Positions 25,556 through 37,799 of a stretch of 64,000 nt of DNA are shown here, one piece after another. The position numbers and the translations under genes were made by a program. The notes below the pieces were generated by a model. That model had not been told where the DNA came from. It worked only from the letters and a program-made list of their open reading frames with translations, and did no database searches. This DNA is from Doris montereyensis. Lineage: Eukaryota; Mollusca; Gastropoda; Nudibranchia; Dorididae. The first letter of the stretch is position 1. Each line of letters starts with the position of its first letter. The DNA is taken from NCBI GenBank assembly GCA_037039925.1, contig JAXRKP010000438.1, forward strand, positions 95,001-159,000, written 5' to 3'.

Positions 25556-25973
25556 AAAAAAAAACTGACTGTAGAAAACAAACAGAAAAGGAAAGAAAAG
25601 AAAGCTACTTAACTCAAAATAAAGGAACTAAATAAACCAGGAGTAAAACAGGTATACCAATCTAGGATAAAAAGATTTATCAGTGAAAGAAAGATGTATA
25701 TGAATGATAGCACAATAGAAGAAAAGTGACAGATGTATAAAGAAACACTCCTCAGTTTTACTGAATAGGTCTGTGGTAGGAAACAAATTAAAGGAGATGT
25801 GAAAAGATCAACATGGTGGAATGACAATGTCAAGACTAAGATCAAAGAAAAGAAGGATGCCTGAAAGAAATATTTTCAAAGAAAGAGACCAGAGGATAGG
25901 ATGGATTGCGTGAATAAAAGAAATATCGCCATAGAGGAAGTGAGGAAAGCAAAACAGGAACATTGGGAAGAGT

Positions 25974-27538
25974 TTGGACAAAGACTTCAAGAACGTTATC
26001 CAGGAAATCAAAAGCTGTTCTAGAGGGGGGGCAATGAAGAGCATGAGAAAGACCAAAGCATGCCCAATACGACACATTAAGAATGTCAAAGGAGAAATAA
26101 TGAAAGAAAACGGCAAAATCATGGAAATATGGAGAAAGCATTTTCACCAATTACATAATCCCTTCAGAACGTATGGGACAAGGATTAAAGATCAATTAGT
26201 ACGAGTAACAAGTAGTCCAGAGGAGACAGCTGAATATGTAGATATACCAATGGAACAAATCCAAACAGCTATAAGAAAAGTGAAATTAGGAAAGGCCCCA
26301 GGAACAGATCAAGTTTATTCAGAAATGATTAAAAACCAAGGGAGAGAGGCAGACAAACTACTACATGCAATATGCCAACAAGCATAGAAGTCAAAACAGG
26401 TGCAAGACAACTGGAAAAAGGGAATAGTAGTACCAATACATAAGAAAGGATCGACTATGGAATGCTCAAACTATAGAGGAATATCACTACTTAGCGTTCC
26501 AGGAAAAGTATATGCCAGGATACTGAAAATGAGACTAAGGAAAAGAGTAGAGGACGAGATTGAAAAACATCAGAGTGGATTTAGACCAGGAAGAAGTGTA
26601 TGAGATACATATTTACAATTAGACAAATATTAGAACAAATTTTTGAGAGAAACATTGACTTGCACTTGTGATTTATTGACTTAGAAAAGACCTTTGACAC
26701 TGTGAGGAGGGACGAACTATACAATTCCTTAAAAGAATACAACGTAGAGCAAAATTTAATAGAAGATATTAAAAGTTTTTACAATAAACCAACATGTGCA
26801 GTGAGAGTAGTTGGAAACATATCTGCAGAATTTGATGTAGAAATAGGAGTCAGACAGGGTTGTGTCCTTAGTCCTTTTTGTTTATCACATTTGTGGATGC
26901 AGTGGCAAAGGCATCCTCAAAAATAAAAGAAAATGAATGTAGGTATGTGGAAGCTCAAACCAATAAATGTATCAATGCTTTCAATTGCTGATGATTTAGT
27001 TCTGTTTGGAAAATCAGAAAGTGACATTCAGTCGAATATCAACATTATCAACAATGAACTAAAGAAAAGAGGAATGAGAGTAAATGCAAAGAAAACCAAA
27101 ACAATGCTAGTAAGTAGGGATGCTAAAACACAAAATCTTAAATTGGACAAGGAGAATTTAGAACAATTTCAAAGCTTCGATTACCTAGGAGTAATGATTA
27201 ACTCAGAGGGAAAACTAAGAGAAGAAATCAGCCAGATAATCAAAACGGCAAGTGCAATATATAACCATCTAGGAAAGACATTTGTAGGTAAGCAAGAATT
27301 GTCAATAAAAACCAAAATGGCAGTATACAATACAGTTTATTGTTCTACTCTCCTCTATGGCAGCGAAACCTGGACCTTAGACAGTAGAGAATACAATAGA
27401 GTACAGGCAGCTGAAATGAAATATATAAGAAGAGTAGTAGGGGAAACTGAAGGAGACAAAATCAGAAACACAACAATAAGAGATCAAACCAAAGCAGATG
27501 GCATAAAAACTAAGATAGAAACAAATCAATTAAGATGA
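25974..27538 (+). pseudogene. LINE reverse transcriptase domain, frame-broken
   Basis: Pieces in successive frames are 25974-26387 (ends RT block 1, KLGKAPGTDQVYSEM), 26400-26603 (WKKGIVVPIHKKGS, SNYRGISLLSVPGKVYARIL, SGFRPGRSV), 26702-26926 (RRDELYNSLKEYNVEQNLIE, GVRQGCVLSP) and 26933-27538 (ADDLVLFGKS, INNELKKRGMRVNAKKTKTM, FDYLGVMINSEGKL, CSTLLYGSETWTL). The catalytic block reads MLSIADD rather than the usual FADD. Moving one T (ctttcaattgct to cttcaatttgct) restores QFADD, the pattern of compensating homopolymer errors. The block continues past 27538 as RPRRKCEEDI to about 27665. Confidence 0.82.
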
Positions 27539-27841
27539 TTTGGGCATGTAAACAGAATGAATGACAATAGAATAATTAAATCAGTATACAGTGCTAAAGC
27601 CCAAGGTAAAAGATCAAAAGGCAGACCTCGGAGAAAGTGTGAAGAAGATATAAAAGAGGCATTGAAGCATAGAAATTGAACTTTTTTGCAAGAAAAACAG
27701 AAATTGCCAGGACAGGGCATCCCGGAGAAAGATACTCTCGGGCATCTGACCCCATAAACCGAAAGGTAGAATGGGAACTGACAAAGAAAGAAAGAAGTTA
27801 GTTTTATGTTTGTTATGTTTGTTATGGCGGCCACTTAACAC

Positions 27842-28722
27842 ATTTTTGCCTTATTCGACCCAGATGTAAATAAGTACAAACATTACCTTTCGCCCCATTC
27901 CATCCAGATGTAAACAAGTACAAACATTACCTTTCGCCCCATTCCATCCAGATGTAAACAAGTACAAACATTACCTTTCCCCATTCGATCCAGATGTAAA
28001 TAAGTGCAAACACTAGCCTTTCCCTTATTCGACCCAGGTGTAAATAAGTGCAAACAAGCTTTTGCTCCATTACCTTTCGCCCCATTCCATCCAGATGTAA
28101 ATAAGTACAAACATTAGCTTTTGCTCCATTCCATCCAGATGTAAATAAGTACAAACACTACCTTTCGCCCCATTCCATCCAGATGTAAACAAGTACAAAC
28201 ATTACCTTTCGCCCCATTCCATCCAGATAAGTAAACAAGCTCCATTCGAAGGTGTAAATAAGTGCAAACACTAGCTTTTGCTCCATTCGACTCAGGTGTA
28301 AATAAGTGCAAACCATTCCATCTCAGATGTGCAAACAAGCTCCATTCAACTCAGGTGTAAATTGCAAACACTAGCTTTTGCTCCATTCCATCCAGATGTA
28401 AACAAGTACAACACTAGCTTTTGCTCCATTCGACTCAGGTGTTCAAACACTAGCTTTTGCTCCATTCGACTCAGGTGTAAATAAGTGCAAACACTAGCTT
28501 TTGCTCCATTCGACTCAGTAAATAAGTGCAAACACTAGCTTTTGCTCCATTCGACTCAGGTGTAAATGCAAAACTGGCTTTTGCAAACACTAGCTTTTGC
28601 TCCATTCGACTCAGGTGTAAATAAGAACAAAGACTAGATTCCCCCTCCCCCCCCCCTATTCGACCCAGGTGTAAATAAGTCAAACACTAGCTTTTGCCCC
28701 ATTCGACCCAGGTGCAAATAAG
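27842..28722. repeat. Minisatellite, ~44-51-bp unit derived from SINE-A core
   Basis: Unit CATTCGACCCAGGTGTAAAT, AAGTACAAACACTAGCTTTT, GCCC. It equals the SINE-A core (CTCGACCCAGGTGCAAATGG, GTACAAGCACTAG) and runs straight into a SINE-A tail. Confidence 0.92.
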
Positions 28723-28724
28723 TC

Positions 28725-28855
28725 AACCTGTGATGGACTAGCGTCCTGCCCATGAGGTAATTATTATCAGCTGTTCGGCTTAACGCTATATAAAAACAAA
28801 CCGGGAAAAGTTCCGGCTTTATGAGTCGTTATTGCCTTGAAGATAATTTACTACT
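28725..28855 (+). mobile_element. SINE-A 3' half, continuous with minisatellite 27842-28722
   Basis: GACTAGCGTCCTGCCCATGA and GGTAATTATTATCAGCTGTT, then CGCTATATAAAAACAAACCG and TTATGAGTCGTTATTGCCTT, form the SINE-A tail. The array to its left is made of the SINE-A core unit. Confidence 0.75.
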
Positions 28856-28908
28856 AACATCTACCTGCCTGACATGATCCCTCCATACGTTCCAAATTGA
28901 TAGCTTAG

Positions 28909-29097
28909 ATCGTCAGCCGATACAAACAAAAGTTAATAGTTCCTCGTAGACGCCTTAAAGCAGTTGGTGAAAAGTCTTTCTCGTTTTGCGCCCCGAAAAT
29001 CTGGAATTCTCTCCCCAAATACTTAAGAGAAATAGAATCATCAGCTGAGACATTTAAGAAGAAACTTAAAACCCACCTGTTTTCCACACAGCCATAA
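28909..29097 (+). pseudogene. C-terminal remnant of a second LINE type (CR1/L2/Jockey-like)
   Basis: An open stretch without start codon encodes KLIVPRRRLKAVGEKSFSFC, APKIWNSLPKYLREIESSAE and TFKKKLKTHLFSTQP before a stop at 29095-29097. The block (basic start, then F-x-x-x-A-P-x-x-WNSLP, then a F-K-x-x-L-K-x-HLF ending) is the known C-terminus of many CR1/L2-like ORF2 proteins. This type differs from the 24.5 kb element. It is severely 5'-truncated. The following ~150 bp, AT-rich, are probably its 3' UTR. Confidence 0.75.
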
Positions 29098-29431
29098 CAC
29101 CCACACAGATTCAAATTTCTCACTTCTGGCATAAATATAGTTCAAAGATGTCAACTGTGTTTTGTATTATCATCCTATATTAAATATGTTTGTTATGCGT
29201 AACGTGTATAATACGTTGGTGTTTGTAAATTATATAAATATAAGCATATGTCTTGATATGTAATGTTTATAAGATTGAGAATAGAAATTGCAGAAAGAGT
29301 TTTGCTTTTAATAATATTGAACACATCAGCAGAGCGTAATCACTATCTTCGTAAGCATGCATTTTCGTCAGTTCCAGTTTCAAAGGATATAGACGCGCTT
29401 TCCACACATTGCTCACAGACAGAAGACAGAC

Positions 29432-29815
29432 AGACTACCCCCCCCCCCCCCACCCCCTCATGTTTGATTTTTTCGACTTGTTTTCGTAAATTATGTTTTT
29501 CTTTGCAACATGCTCCCCCCCCCCCCCCTTTCTCACTCTCATTTTCGATTTTACTTTCGTTCGTTTCGTCTTAGTGTATTCTGTTGTTCTAATCAACACG
29601 TGCGTTTTACCCCCCCCCCCCCCCAGCCCCCCCCAGTCTCCCCGCCCCCCATCTCTCACTTTCAATTTCGATTTATGTTTTAGTTTGTCATTTTAAGCAA
29701 CAAGTACCCCCCGCCCCCCCCCCCCCCCATCACTCTCGCTTCCATCACGTTTCATGTTTTGTTTTTATTTTATTTTGTATTAAATTTGTTGTTTCTTTTT
29801 CTAAATAACTCAACA
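29432..29815. repeat. ~95-bp tandem units, each with a C11-C16 run
   Basis: Four degenerate units: poly-C, then TCTCACTCTCATTTTCGATT, then TTTAGTTTGTC/TATTCTGTTGTTCT. Poly-C runs begin at about 29436, 29514, 29610 and 29706. Confidence 0.8.
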
Positions 29816-30129
29816 TAATGTTCGATTTATTTTATTTTAGTTTATTCTGTTTTTTCTAAGCAGCAATAGATCTATTATATTAGCACATCAACAATAAACT
29901 TTCTTAAATTATTCTTAATCACTATATTGTTGTTTGAGTTTTTTTGTTTTGTTTCGAGAGAGCTTTTTTAATGAAATAAGTGCAAACGCTTTTTAAATCA
30001 ACCGTTGTACATTGTTAGTTCCCACCTGCCAACTCCTAAAACCCGAATGTTCATCTTCAAATAGGCTTTGCTCTTCCTCTTTTTCGTCTTGTGTAGAAGT
30101 TACAACTTCCCTTTGTGAAGACTTTTATG

Positions 30130-30345
30130 GCTTGTCGTATTATGGTTAGGTCTATGCATTTCTAACGTTGTCTAAAATGTTTTTTGAAGTGATTGAGGCT
30201 TTTACATTTTTGGCTGTCTCTGGCAATCTGTTCCGCTATCTAATTGTTGATGGGGAGGGGGGGGACTTAAATGTGCTTCTGTTCTAGTTCTAGATGGTGG
30301 TATGATGAAATTGTTGGAGGATTTTCTTGTTTTTTAAATTTTTAA
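30130..30345 (-). pseudogene. Degraded LINE ORF2 C-terminus
   Basis: Minus-strand reading gives FIIPPSRTRTEAH, then after a polypyrimidine stretch and a frame change NRLPETAKNVK, and after another KSLNHFKKHF. The order (R-T-x-x-x-x-H, then W/N-RLP-x-T, then S-L-N-x-F-K-x-H) matches the ending of several non-LTR ORF2 proteins. It is broken by frame shifts and a G8 run on the plus strand. Family assignment is tentative. Confidence 0.45.
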
Positions 30346-30542
30346 GATGTACTGGTAACATCATGTTGTGCTACGTCTTCAATTTTACGAGAGAAATTCA
30401 GGATTTTGAGGCCATTTCATGAGTTCAACGCGAGATTTCAGACGCGAGAGAAATATGTTTGATGTGCAGACAGACAGATCAGATTTTGGATTGGAAGAAT
30501 GGATGCGTATGTGTCTGGAGACAGTCACAATCTGCAGACGAG

Positions 30543-30820
<278 letters not shown>

Positions 30821-30964
30821 GCAAGAGACTAGACAAAGAGAAAGGTGCTGTGATGCTGCTGCAGAGATTTCAGACAAAGGCAGATAGAGACACAAAGAAA
30901 GAGAGAGATTTATCGGGAAGACAGACAACCAGAATTGAGGGGGGGGAGAGGAGGGAGAGTGAGA

Positions 30965-31095
30965 GATCACATCACTCTATGCACGTTAAAGATCTCTTAG
31001 CTGATTTCAAGAGAGAGCGGGCAAAATTGAAAATCCTAGAGAAATCCCCGAGATCACCTTAGTTCAGTTGTGGATGTGGGGAAATCAAATAAATT
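30965..31095 (+). mobile_element. SINE-C 3' third next to GA/GACA arrays
   Basis: ACTCTATGCACGTTAAAGAT, then CCCCGAGATCACCTTAGTTC and GTTGTGGATGTGGGGAAATC, then an AAATAAAT tail. The 5' part is replaced by GA/GACA repeats. Confidence 0.7.
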
Positions 31096-31194
31096 ACAGA
31101 AAAACCATTGTGATAAAAGAAAGTTATACAAATTCATCATTGGACAGACAGACAGAGCTAACAGAGAAGGATAACAAGAGAGATTAGTTTCAGA

Positions 31195-31199
31195 CAGAC

Positions 31200-31241
<42 letters not shown>

Positions 31242-31250
31242 GACAGAGAG
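31195..31250. repeat. (GACA)n array
   Basis: ACAGACAGACAGACAGACAG continued for about 45 bp. Confidence 0.95.
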
Positions 31251-31444
31251 AGACAGATAGAGCCAGAATGATCGAATGTAACCATGATGAGAGATGATGA
31301 AATCGAGAGGAAGATCAGATTTATCAAGGAGCTCTTGTGAACAGAGACAGAGAGAGAGACGACAATGATTCGGACAGTCATGGTGATGTTTGGAAATAAT
31401 GAGAGAGATAGATTTCAGAGAGACAGAGGGAGAGAAATAAATCA

Positions 31445-32262
<818 letters not shown>

Positions 32263-35200
32263 ATGTTCCTCTAAATTGTGTATTTACACGTTTGTTGTTT
32301 TTAGTAACAATAAATGAAAGCTTTATGGCGGAGAAAAACGGAGACTGATGGCTGTTTAAAGAAAATGCAAAACCTACGACTGAATTATTTTTAAACCACG
32401 AATTACTGAAGATATCATTTTATTCGGTAAGGAAATACATGTCCACGCTATAGAAAACGTAAACTTTGAAACACAGAGTAAAGGCTCGTCTCCTTTGAAT
32501 AGAAGCAATGAATTATCTATTTATTCAAGTCAGTGTACGCTTGTCATCCACTATAAGATGCTGCATTCTAATTCTGCTGAATGGGTAGGAAAGAAAGCTC
32601 AGTTCGTTCACATTGATCAGATCCCCACTCACCCCACCCCCATCCACAAGCACAAGTACAAAATAGCTTGAATGCAATTCTGCGTCTCATCGAAATAATT
32701 ACAATGGCGCTAGTAATATTTTATATAAACCAAAGTAAAACCAAAAAATGTACTGTTGTTGGCCGTCTTTTATAAAAATGATTCTTTACAGTTGATTTAA
32801 CGACATATAGATCTAGATGCATTTAATTCTTTTCTCTCTTGCCATGTTCCTAATGCAAGTTTTGAAGTTTTGAAAGGAAGTACGACAGAGTGGGAACAAA
32901 CCTAGAAGAAGGGCAATACTTTGACAGCTGGATTGCAGTAACCCTCTCCCTTTACTTCCACCTTTAAACAACAACGTCGACGACAACAACAACACCAATA
33001 AGCTGCCAACTGTCAGTTGTATTACACAAAATAAAATTATTAGAAAGTCGAGAGAAGTTCACAGACCTGAAATACATTTGAAAGACCTTTGAAACATCAA
33101 CGATAAAAATGAAGAAAAATTAGGGCAGTAGGATTTGGAATAGATTCCAGTTCATTCCTTCACATCTTTATGTCTTATTTATTATATTATTCACTATAAA
33201 AGTAACTATAAAATTGTGTCAGTGTCAGAGGTCTTATTGACGTTTTAATGTAGAAATAAAAAAGAAGGAAAGGGAAACACTTGAATTAAGAAATAAAATA
33301 AAGCTAAACGAAAACAAAATGCAAACAACAATTATTGAATACATGACATCTGCGAATCACAAACAACAAAGAAAAAAAATCGTTTGTTTCATCGAAATTT
33401 AAGGTCTTATAATGATAGAGCCCTAATATGGAGTGATATCAGAGCAAGTAAAGAGGAAACATCGAGATGAAAACAATTAAAAGAGTGAAAGGAAAAAAAG
33501 CAGGATATACCAGCACGCTTTAGCCTTCCATACAAAAAGATAACAAAAAGTAATCCTGAAAAACTCACCCAATAACAACCCCCCCCCCAAACTCCGATTA
33601 ACCCCCCCCTCATCCCCAAAGAAACAAACTAAACAAACCACACAAAGAGCAAAAAGAAGCCACCATTATTGGCTTATTATCTTGTTCCACCTAATGATTT
33701 ATTTCTTAAAACAATATTCAACAAATATACTAGACCTGTCTATACCGGTACATATTAAATGGTAGGTCTACATGTACACGTATTTTGTACGTGCGTATTA
33801 AGAGTGGTAAGTAATGTAATAATAATCGTATTATGACGCTTTTCCAAAATAGGCGAGCAGGCCGAAACAGGCGACTGTCCAGGTGAAAATCAGTTCAGTC
33901 CAAGCCTAGCCTATTTGCGAGGTCTACCTGCGTGAACTTGACCCGATTCACTTGTGATCATGAGGTCACAACAATGCTAGTTCACAGAGTCACTTGGTCC
34001 ACTTTGCAAACGGTGCCGATGCAGGTTACAGTTCGTATCAGAATTGGACTTTGGAACCATGGTGGAATTCCACTACTTAATATTTATATTTTCTGCGCTC
34101 TCATTGGCTCCTACAAGAAAAAAAAGTAGTTAAAGGTGAAGGTTGTATGATTTGTAGGTCAGGAAAACCTAGAGCGTGATGACCTCGTGCACAGCTGCTG
34201 ATACGGTGACTTGTAAACAACGTCGTCAGTAGGGCACGGCTGTTTATTTCATCAGAAAATTTCATTGTGCTTTGGACAAGCAGAAATATGGAAAATAAAG
34301 ATGGTTTTTGCTTGATGAAAAAACGCAAGATCAGCTGCTGTGAGTATTATAGCATATAATCAACAGAAAATGTGCTGATACGATACGTGAAGTTTAGGGG
34401 CCAAATTATACCGCCTACTGACACTGTCAGTGACAGAGCTCGTGAGGCAGGAAGAAGACATGAGGGAGAGCGTCATGACTAGCCGAGTCAAATTATATCC
34501 ATGTTGACCCTGTCTTTATATCAAGATCTAGATGCATTTCAATGTTGTCTCTAATATTTCGAGAACTGAACTTGAGTATAAATTGAGATTGAGCAAGGCC
34601 TAATCAAGATAACTAACGCTCTTATTAATCTTCTGCTAAGTTATAAGTAGTAAAAGGTAGATCTAGAATCTAGATCTAGATCTATTCAGAAAACCCACAA
34701 ACGAAAACGGTGCACAATTTTTTAAGGACCAAATTTTGGGACACAAAAAGTACTCTCTTACCCAGTTTGGTGAAACTACCTAGATTATTTTACCCGCCCT
34801 CTGTACAAATATAAGAAATGGTCTTGTTAGTAAAGTTTTTGATGACCAACGCATTTGTCCGAAGATGTGTAAGCCCACGTAAAAATCAGTGTTGCGTATA
34901 CACAGATCTGAAAGCTCTCTGGTCTGGTAGGCCTAAAAGTTTTCTTAGAACACAAAACCATGCGTCTAGATCAAGTTTATATTTTAAGTCCTACCTAATT
35001 AACATAATGGTAATCAATACTTGGATCTAAATCTAGATCTAAATAATAATATTCATAAGATGTATAAAATTTTGATCTTATCTAGCATTCTAGGTAAAGA
35101 TCTAGATAATATAGCTCTAATATATATGTATAGCTATTAATCTAATTAAATGGTCATATTCTAGAGATTACAAATCATAAAATTCTATCTGAAAAAAATC

Positions 35201-35280
35201 TATACTTATCTAAACGTCGACTGACTGCCTAGATCTATATGTTCAGTTGGTGGGCTGATCAACCTGTTGAAAGAAAAATA
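32263..35280. other. Mostly unique AT-rich DNA
   Basis: Contains one family D copy (33385) and, at 34520-35245, many AGATCTAGATCT-type words. No gene signature in the short open frames. Confidence 0.5.
33385..33560 (+). repeat. Dispersed repeat family D, copy 1
   Basis: GTTTCATCGAAATTTAAGGT, GGAGTGATATCAGAGCAAG, AAAGAGGAAACATCGAGAT and AAAGAGTGAAAGGAAA recur at 49955-50425. No tRNA head or terminal repeat was seen. Confidence 0.6.
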
Positions 35281-35390
35281 TGGATTTATTTACAGTCCAT
35301 TATAATGTCAATGTCCCAGCGCAAGTGCAGGCTCACTGACTTTATATCAGTTGACCTCGGCAGGTCATTTGAAAAATGTGGCCAAGGTGA
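35281..35390 (-). mobile_element. SINE-B 3' fragment
   Basis: Reverse strand ends GTGAGCCTGCACTTGCGCTG then GGACATTGACATTATAATGG and ends at ATAAATCCATA. It matches the 3' ends of the copies at 35.7, 44.9 and 49.2 kb. Confidence 0.65.
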
Positions 35391-35742
35391 ATGTAAATTA
35401 TAATCAAAAACAAGGATGCAGTGAAATGTTCCTTCATTAGTGTCACTTTTGGTTGAAGAATTTATCAAAAAATATAAAAATGTTTTTGGGATTATTTAAA
35501 CCCTACATGGTGCAAAATATGGTTACTCATAGATCTAGTGGCCTGGCACCTGTGCCTTTGGCTCACAAAGAACGACCCAACTCAGAATTATAATTACTAT
35601 GTACACGTATATTATTCATGATCTTTTCACAATATCTTTCATCTTGTTACAAGGGCCTACATTTCTCCTTAATTCACCTCAGATCATATAATGAAGCAAA
35701 CAAACAATTACACATTTTATTCCATCTAATATAGATAAAGGC

Positions 35743-36045
35743 TATGGATTTATTCATAGTCTGTATCCACACAAGCGCAGTATCTCCGGCTGTACATTAT
35801 TTATCGCCCAGTAGGCCATTTCATTAAAAAAAAATCCTTCTCACTTCCCGGGTAAGCATACAACACTGACAAGATCTTTCTCTACCTATAGCTTGGTACT
35901 CATTCACACCTGAGTCAAGTGAGGAAAGTAAAGTGAAGTACTGTTCCTAAGGATATAATGTTGGGAAAAAAGGCTCCTGTGTCAACCAGTGTCATCATTA
36001 TTACAAGCTCACAACACTAGGGTTCAGCTACAATGCCTCTAACAG
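35743..36045 (-). mobile_element. SINE-B copy, full length
   Basis: Reverse strand: TTGTAGCTGAACCCTAGTGT, GTGAGCTTGTAATAATGATG, then a shared body with CTTCACTTTACTTTCCTCAC, TGACTCAGGTGTGAATGAGT, AGCTATAGGTAGAGAAAGAT and end CTATGAATAAATCCATAG. The head is tRNA-like only weakly. Confidence 0.78.
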
Positions 36046-36049
36046 TTCA

Positions 36050-36700
36050 TGTTATTCTATTACTGTTGCTCATAATACAAGCGTATTGTCGTGAAATCAA
36101 TAGGGATTGGAGCGATGGAATGTGATAGAGAAAAAGGAGGACTTTGTACAGGAGCTTTCCTCCAAGTTCTCGAAAAACTTGGAATCCTTGAAAAGTTATC
36201 AGCAAGCCATTAACATGATCTATACTATACCTTAAGCCTTGGGCAACACCATTATGTATGTATAGATTCTCCAATTGATGGAAAACACCTGTAAACACCA
36301 TTACCTGGCATTGGGTCGAAGGACAAATGTCCTAACACAGCTGGATCGATAACGTTAGTAGGCCATGGCATGGTGTTGTAGTATCAAAATTTACTCAGAG
36401 CTCAAGGTGTTAATGAAGTCTTCATTTTTATTCCTTTAGTGGTGACTGTGGCCTTGTCGTGATACAGGTGCTCACCTTTTAAGGTGGAGACCAAATGATA
36501 TATTTCCTTTAACTGTGAGATTCATGGATCCAAGTCTAATATCTACAGTACCAGTTGTGTTCATGAAAATTGTTGGTGTAGATTATTCTGAAATCACCTT
36601 TGAACTCTTTAATGTTAGAATAATTGAAGGACTATAAAGTAAAGTTCCTTCAAGGCCATTGGTCCATAGAGATGGAGCTTATCCCACTTTCACTAACCTG
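36050..36700. other. Unassigned DNA between SINE-B and SINE-A
   Basis: A minus open frame of 84 codons (36047-36301) has no recognised motif. Not called as a gene. Confidence 0.4.
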
Positions 36701-36704
36701 AAGC

Positions 36705-36895
36705 GGAACAGGTGATAATAATAAACGCAGGTTTTTACTCCCAAGCTAATGCTTGTACCCATTTCCACCTGAATCGAGTGGAAAAAATTTATTGGGTGTT
36801 CTTTCCAAGGAACACAATGTCGGGCCTAATTTTGCCAGGATTCGAACTTGGGATTTCATGATTCCTAGTTGGGCAGCCTTTGAATATTAGCTATA
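36705..36895 (-). mobile_element. SINE-A copy
   Basis: Reverse strand: B-box-like TCGAATCCTGGC, then GACATTGTGTTCCTTGGAAA, then CGATTCAGGTGGAAATGGGT and ACAAGCATTAGC. The tail is short. It matches the copies at 37.6, 46.7 and 61.9 kb. Confidence 0.75.
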
Positions 36896-37534
36896 TTGAG
36901 CTAAATTTGTTATAAATAGATTCTACATATGATTGCTATTACTTCACTGTCCGTTCTTCAGTCCAATGGAGAAGAAATAAATGTCACGTGTTGCAAACAT
37001 ACCTTGGGAAATCAACTAGCCTTGGACTCTGTTCTCAGTTCTCAAGGCTTTTTCCTTCTAAGGAAATGAATCATTTCATTGGTGTTGCATTGATACGGCT
37101 AGCCAAGTGGAATAAACAAGATAAAAACTACCATCATTGTACATTGACCGGCCTTGATGATAAGTTGATTCATTTACTGGTATTATATAAAAATGTCTTA
37201 GTTCTCTTAGACTAAGACGCATCATCAGATATATGTACCAGATGATAAGGTCATATCACCAGTTTCATTGGGAATATTACAGAGGTATAGAGGATTCTTT
37301 TTGTGCTCAAGGTAAATTACATTTATACTGCTTAAAGTCGTTTTCTCTCTTATTGTTACCAGATCTCAAGACTGTCATTAAAAAAAGTGCCAATGTGGCA
37401 AGTTGTCTAGTCTTTCTTGAAAATTTGTTCTTAAATTATTTGCTGTTTCTAAACCCAGTTTTACTTTATATGCCATTATCGGATGCAAATAGCAGATAGA
37501 GCCGAACTATGTAAAAGTAAAGTTATTTCTTCTA

Positions 37535-37795
37535 GGCGCTACGGCCTGGCCATTAGAGCCAGAGCGTATCCCGGTTTCTGTAGTGTGAAGTGAACTCAGA
37601 TGATAATAATCACCTCCTTGACAAGACGCTAGTGTGATGCAGGTTATTACGCTTAACTAGTGCTTGTACCCATTTGCACCTGGGTCGAGTGAGGGTAACG
37701 TGTTTTAAAAGTGTCTTTCCCAAGGAACACAACATGGGAACTAGTTTTTCTAGGATTGGAACCCGGGACTTCACTGTTGTGACTGATGATATCTA
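37535..37795 (-). mobile_element. SINE-A copy, nearly complete
   Basis: Reverse strand: GGGTTCCAATCCTAG B-box, TTCCTTGGGAAAGACAC, core CTCGACCCAGGTGCAAATGG and GTACAAGCACTAG, then GGTGATTATTATC and ACTACAGAAACCGGGATACG. It is the best-preserved core in the window. Confidence 0.8.
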
Positions 37796-37799
37796 ATTT

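Larger units (their letters stand above)
24483..27808 (+). mobile_element. Near full-length non-LTR retrotransposon (LINE) with structured leader, endonuclease and reverse transcriptase
   Basis: The element has a structured leader (24495-24720), an apurinic-type endonuclease (about 24820-25555), a linker, a reverse transcriptase (about 26230-27350) and a C-terminal part (27330-27790). Endonuclease signs are GTWNFRTINGKE, AITETEKK, YGPNEDATKEEKD and SDHYLV. RT signs are KLGKAPGTDQVYSEM, WKKGIVVPIHKKGS, NYRGISLLSVPGK, GFRPGRS, RQGCVLSP and ADDLVLFGKS. The C-terminal part has LLYGSETWTL and RWFGHVNRMNDNR-type blocks. The frame is broken many times. The layout resembles RTE-like/F52C9.6-type LINEs; the exact clade is uncertain. 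The same 18-mer, TTTGTTATGTTTGTTATG, flanks it at 24462-24479 and 27809-27826, either as target-site duplication or as 3' tail repeat. Confidence 0.85.

Noticed and set aside
34818..35030. 70-codon plus-strand open frame
   Set aside because: Chance length in AT-rich DNA with no recognised family.
36047..36301. 84-codon minus-strand open frame
   Set aside because: No motif, no splice or start support, and its right end lies near SINE-B sequence; kept as unassigned.
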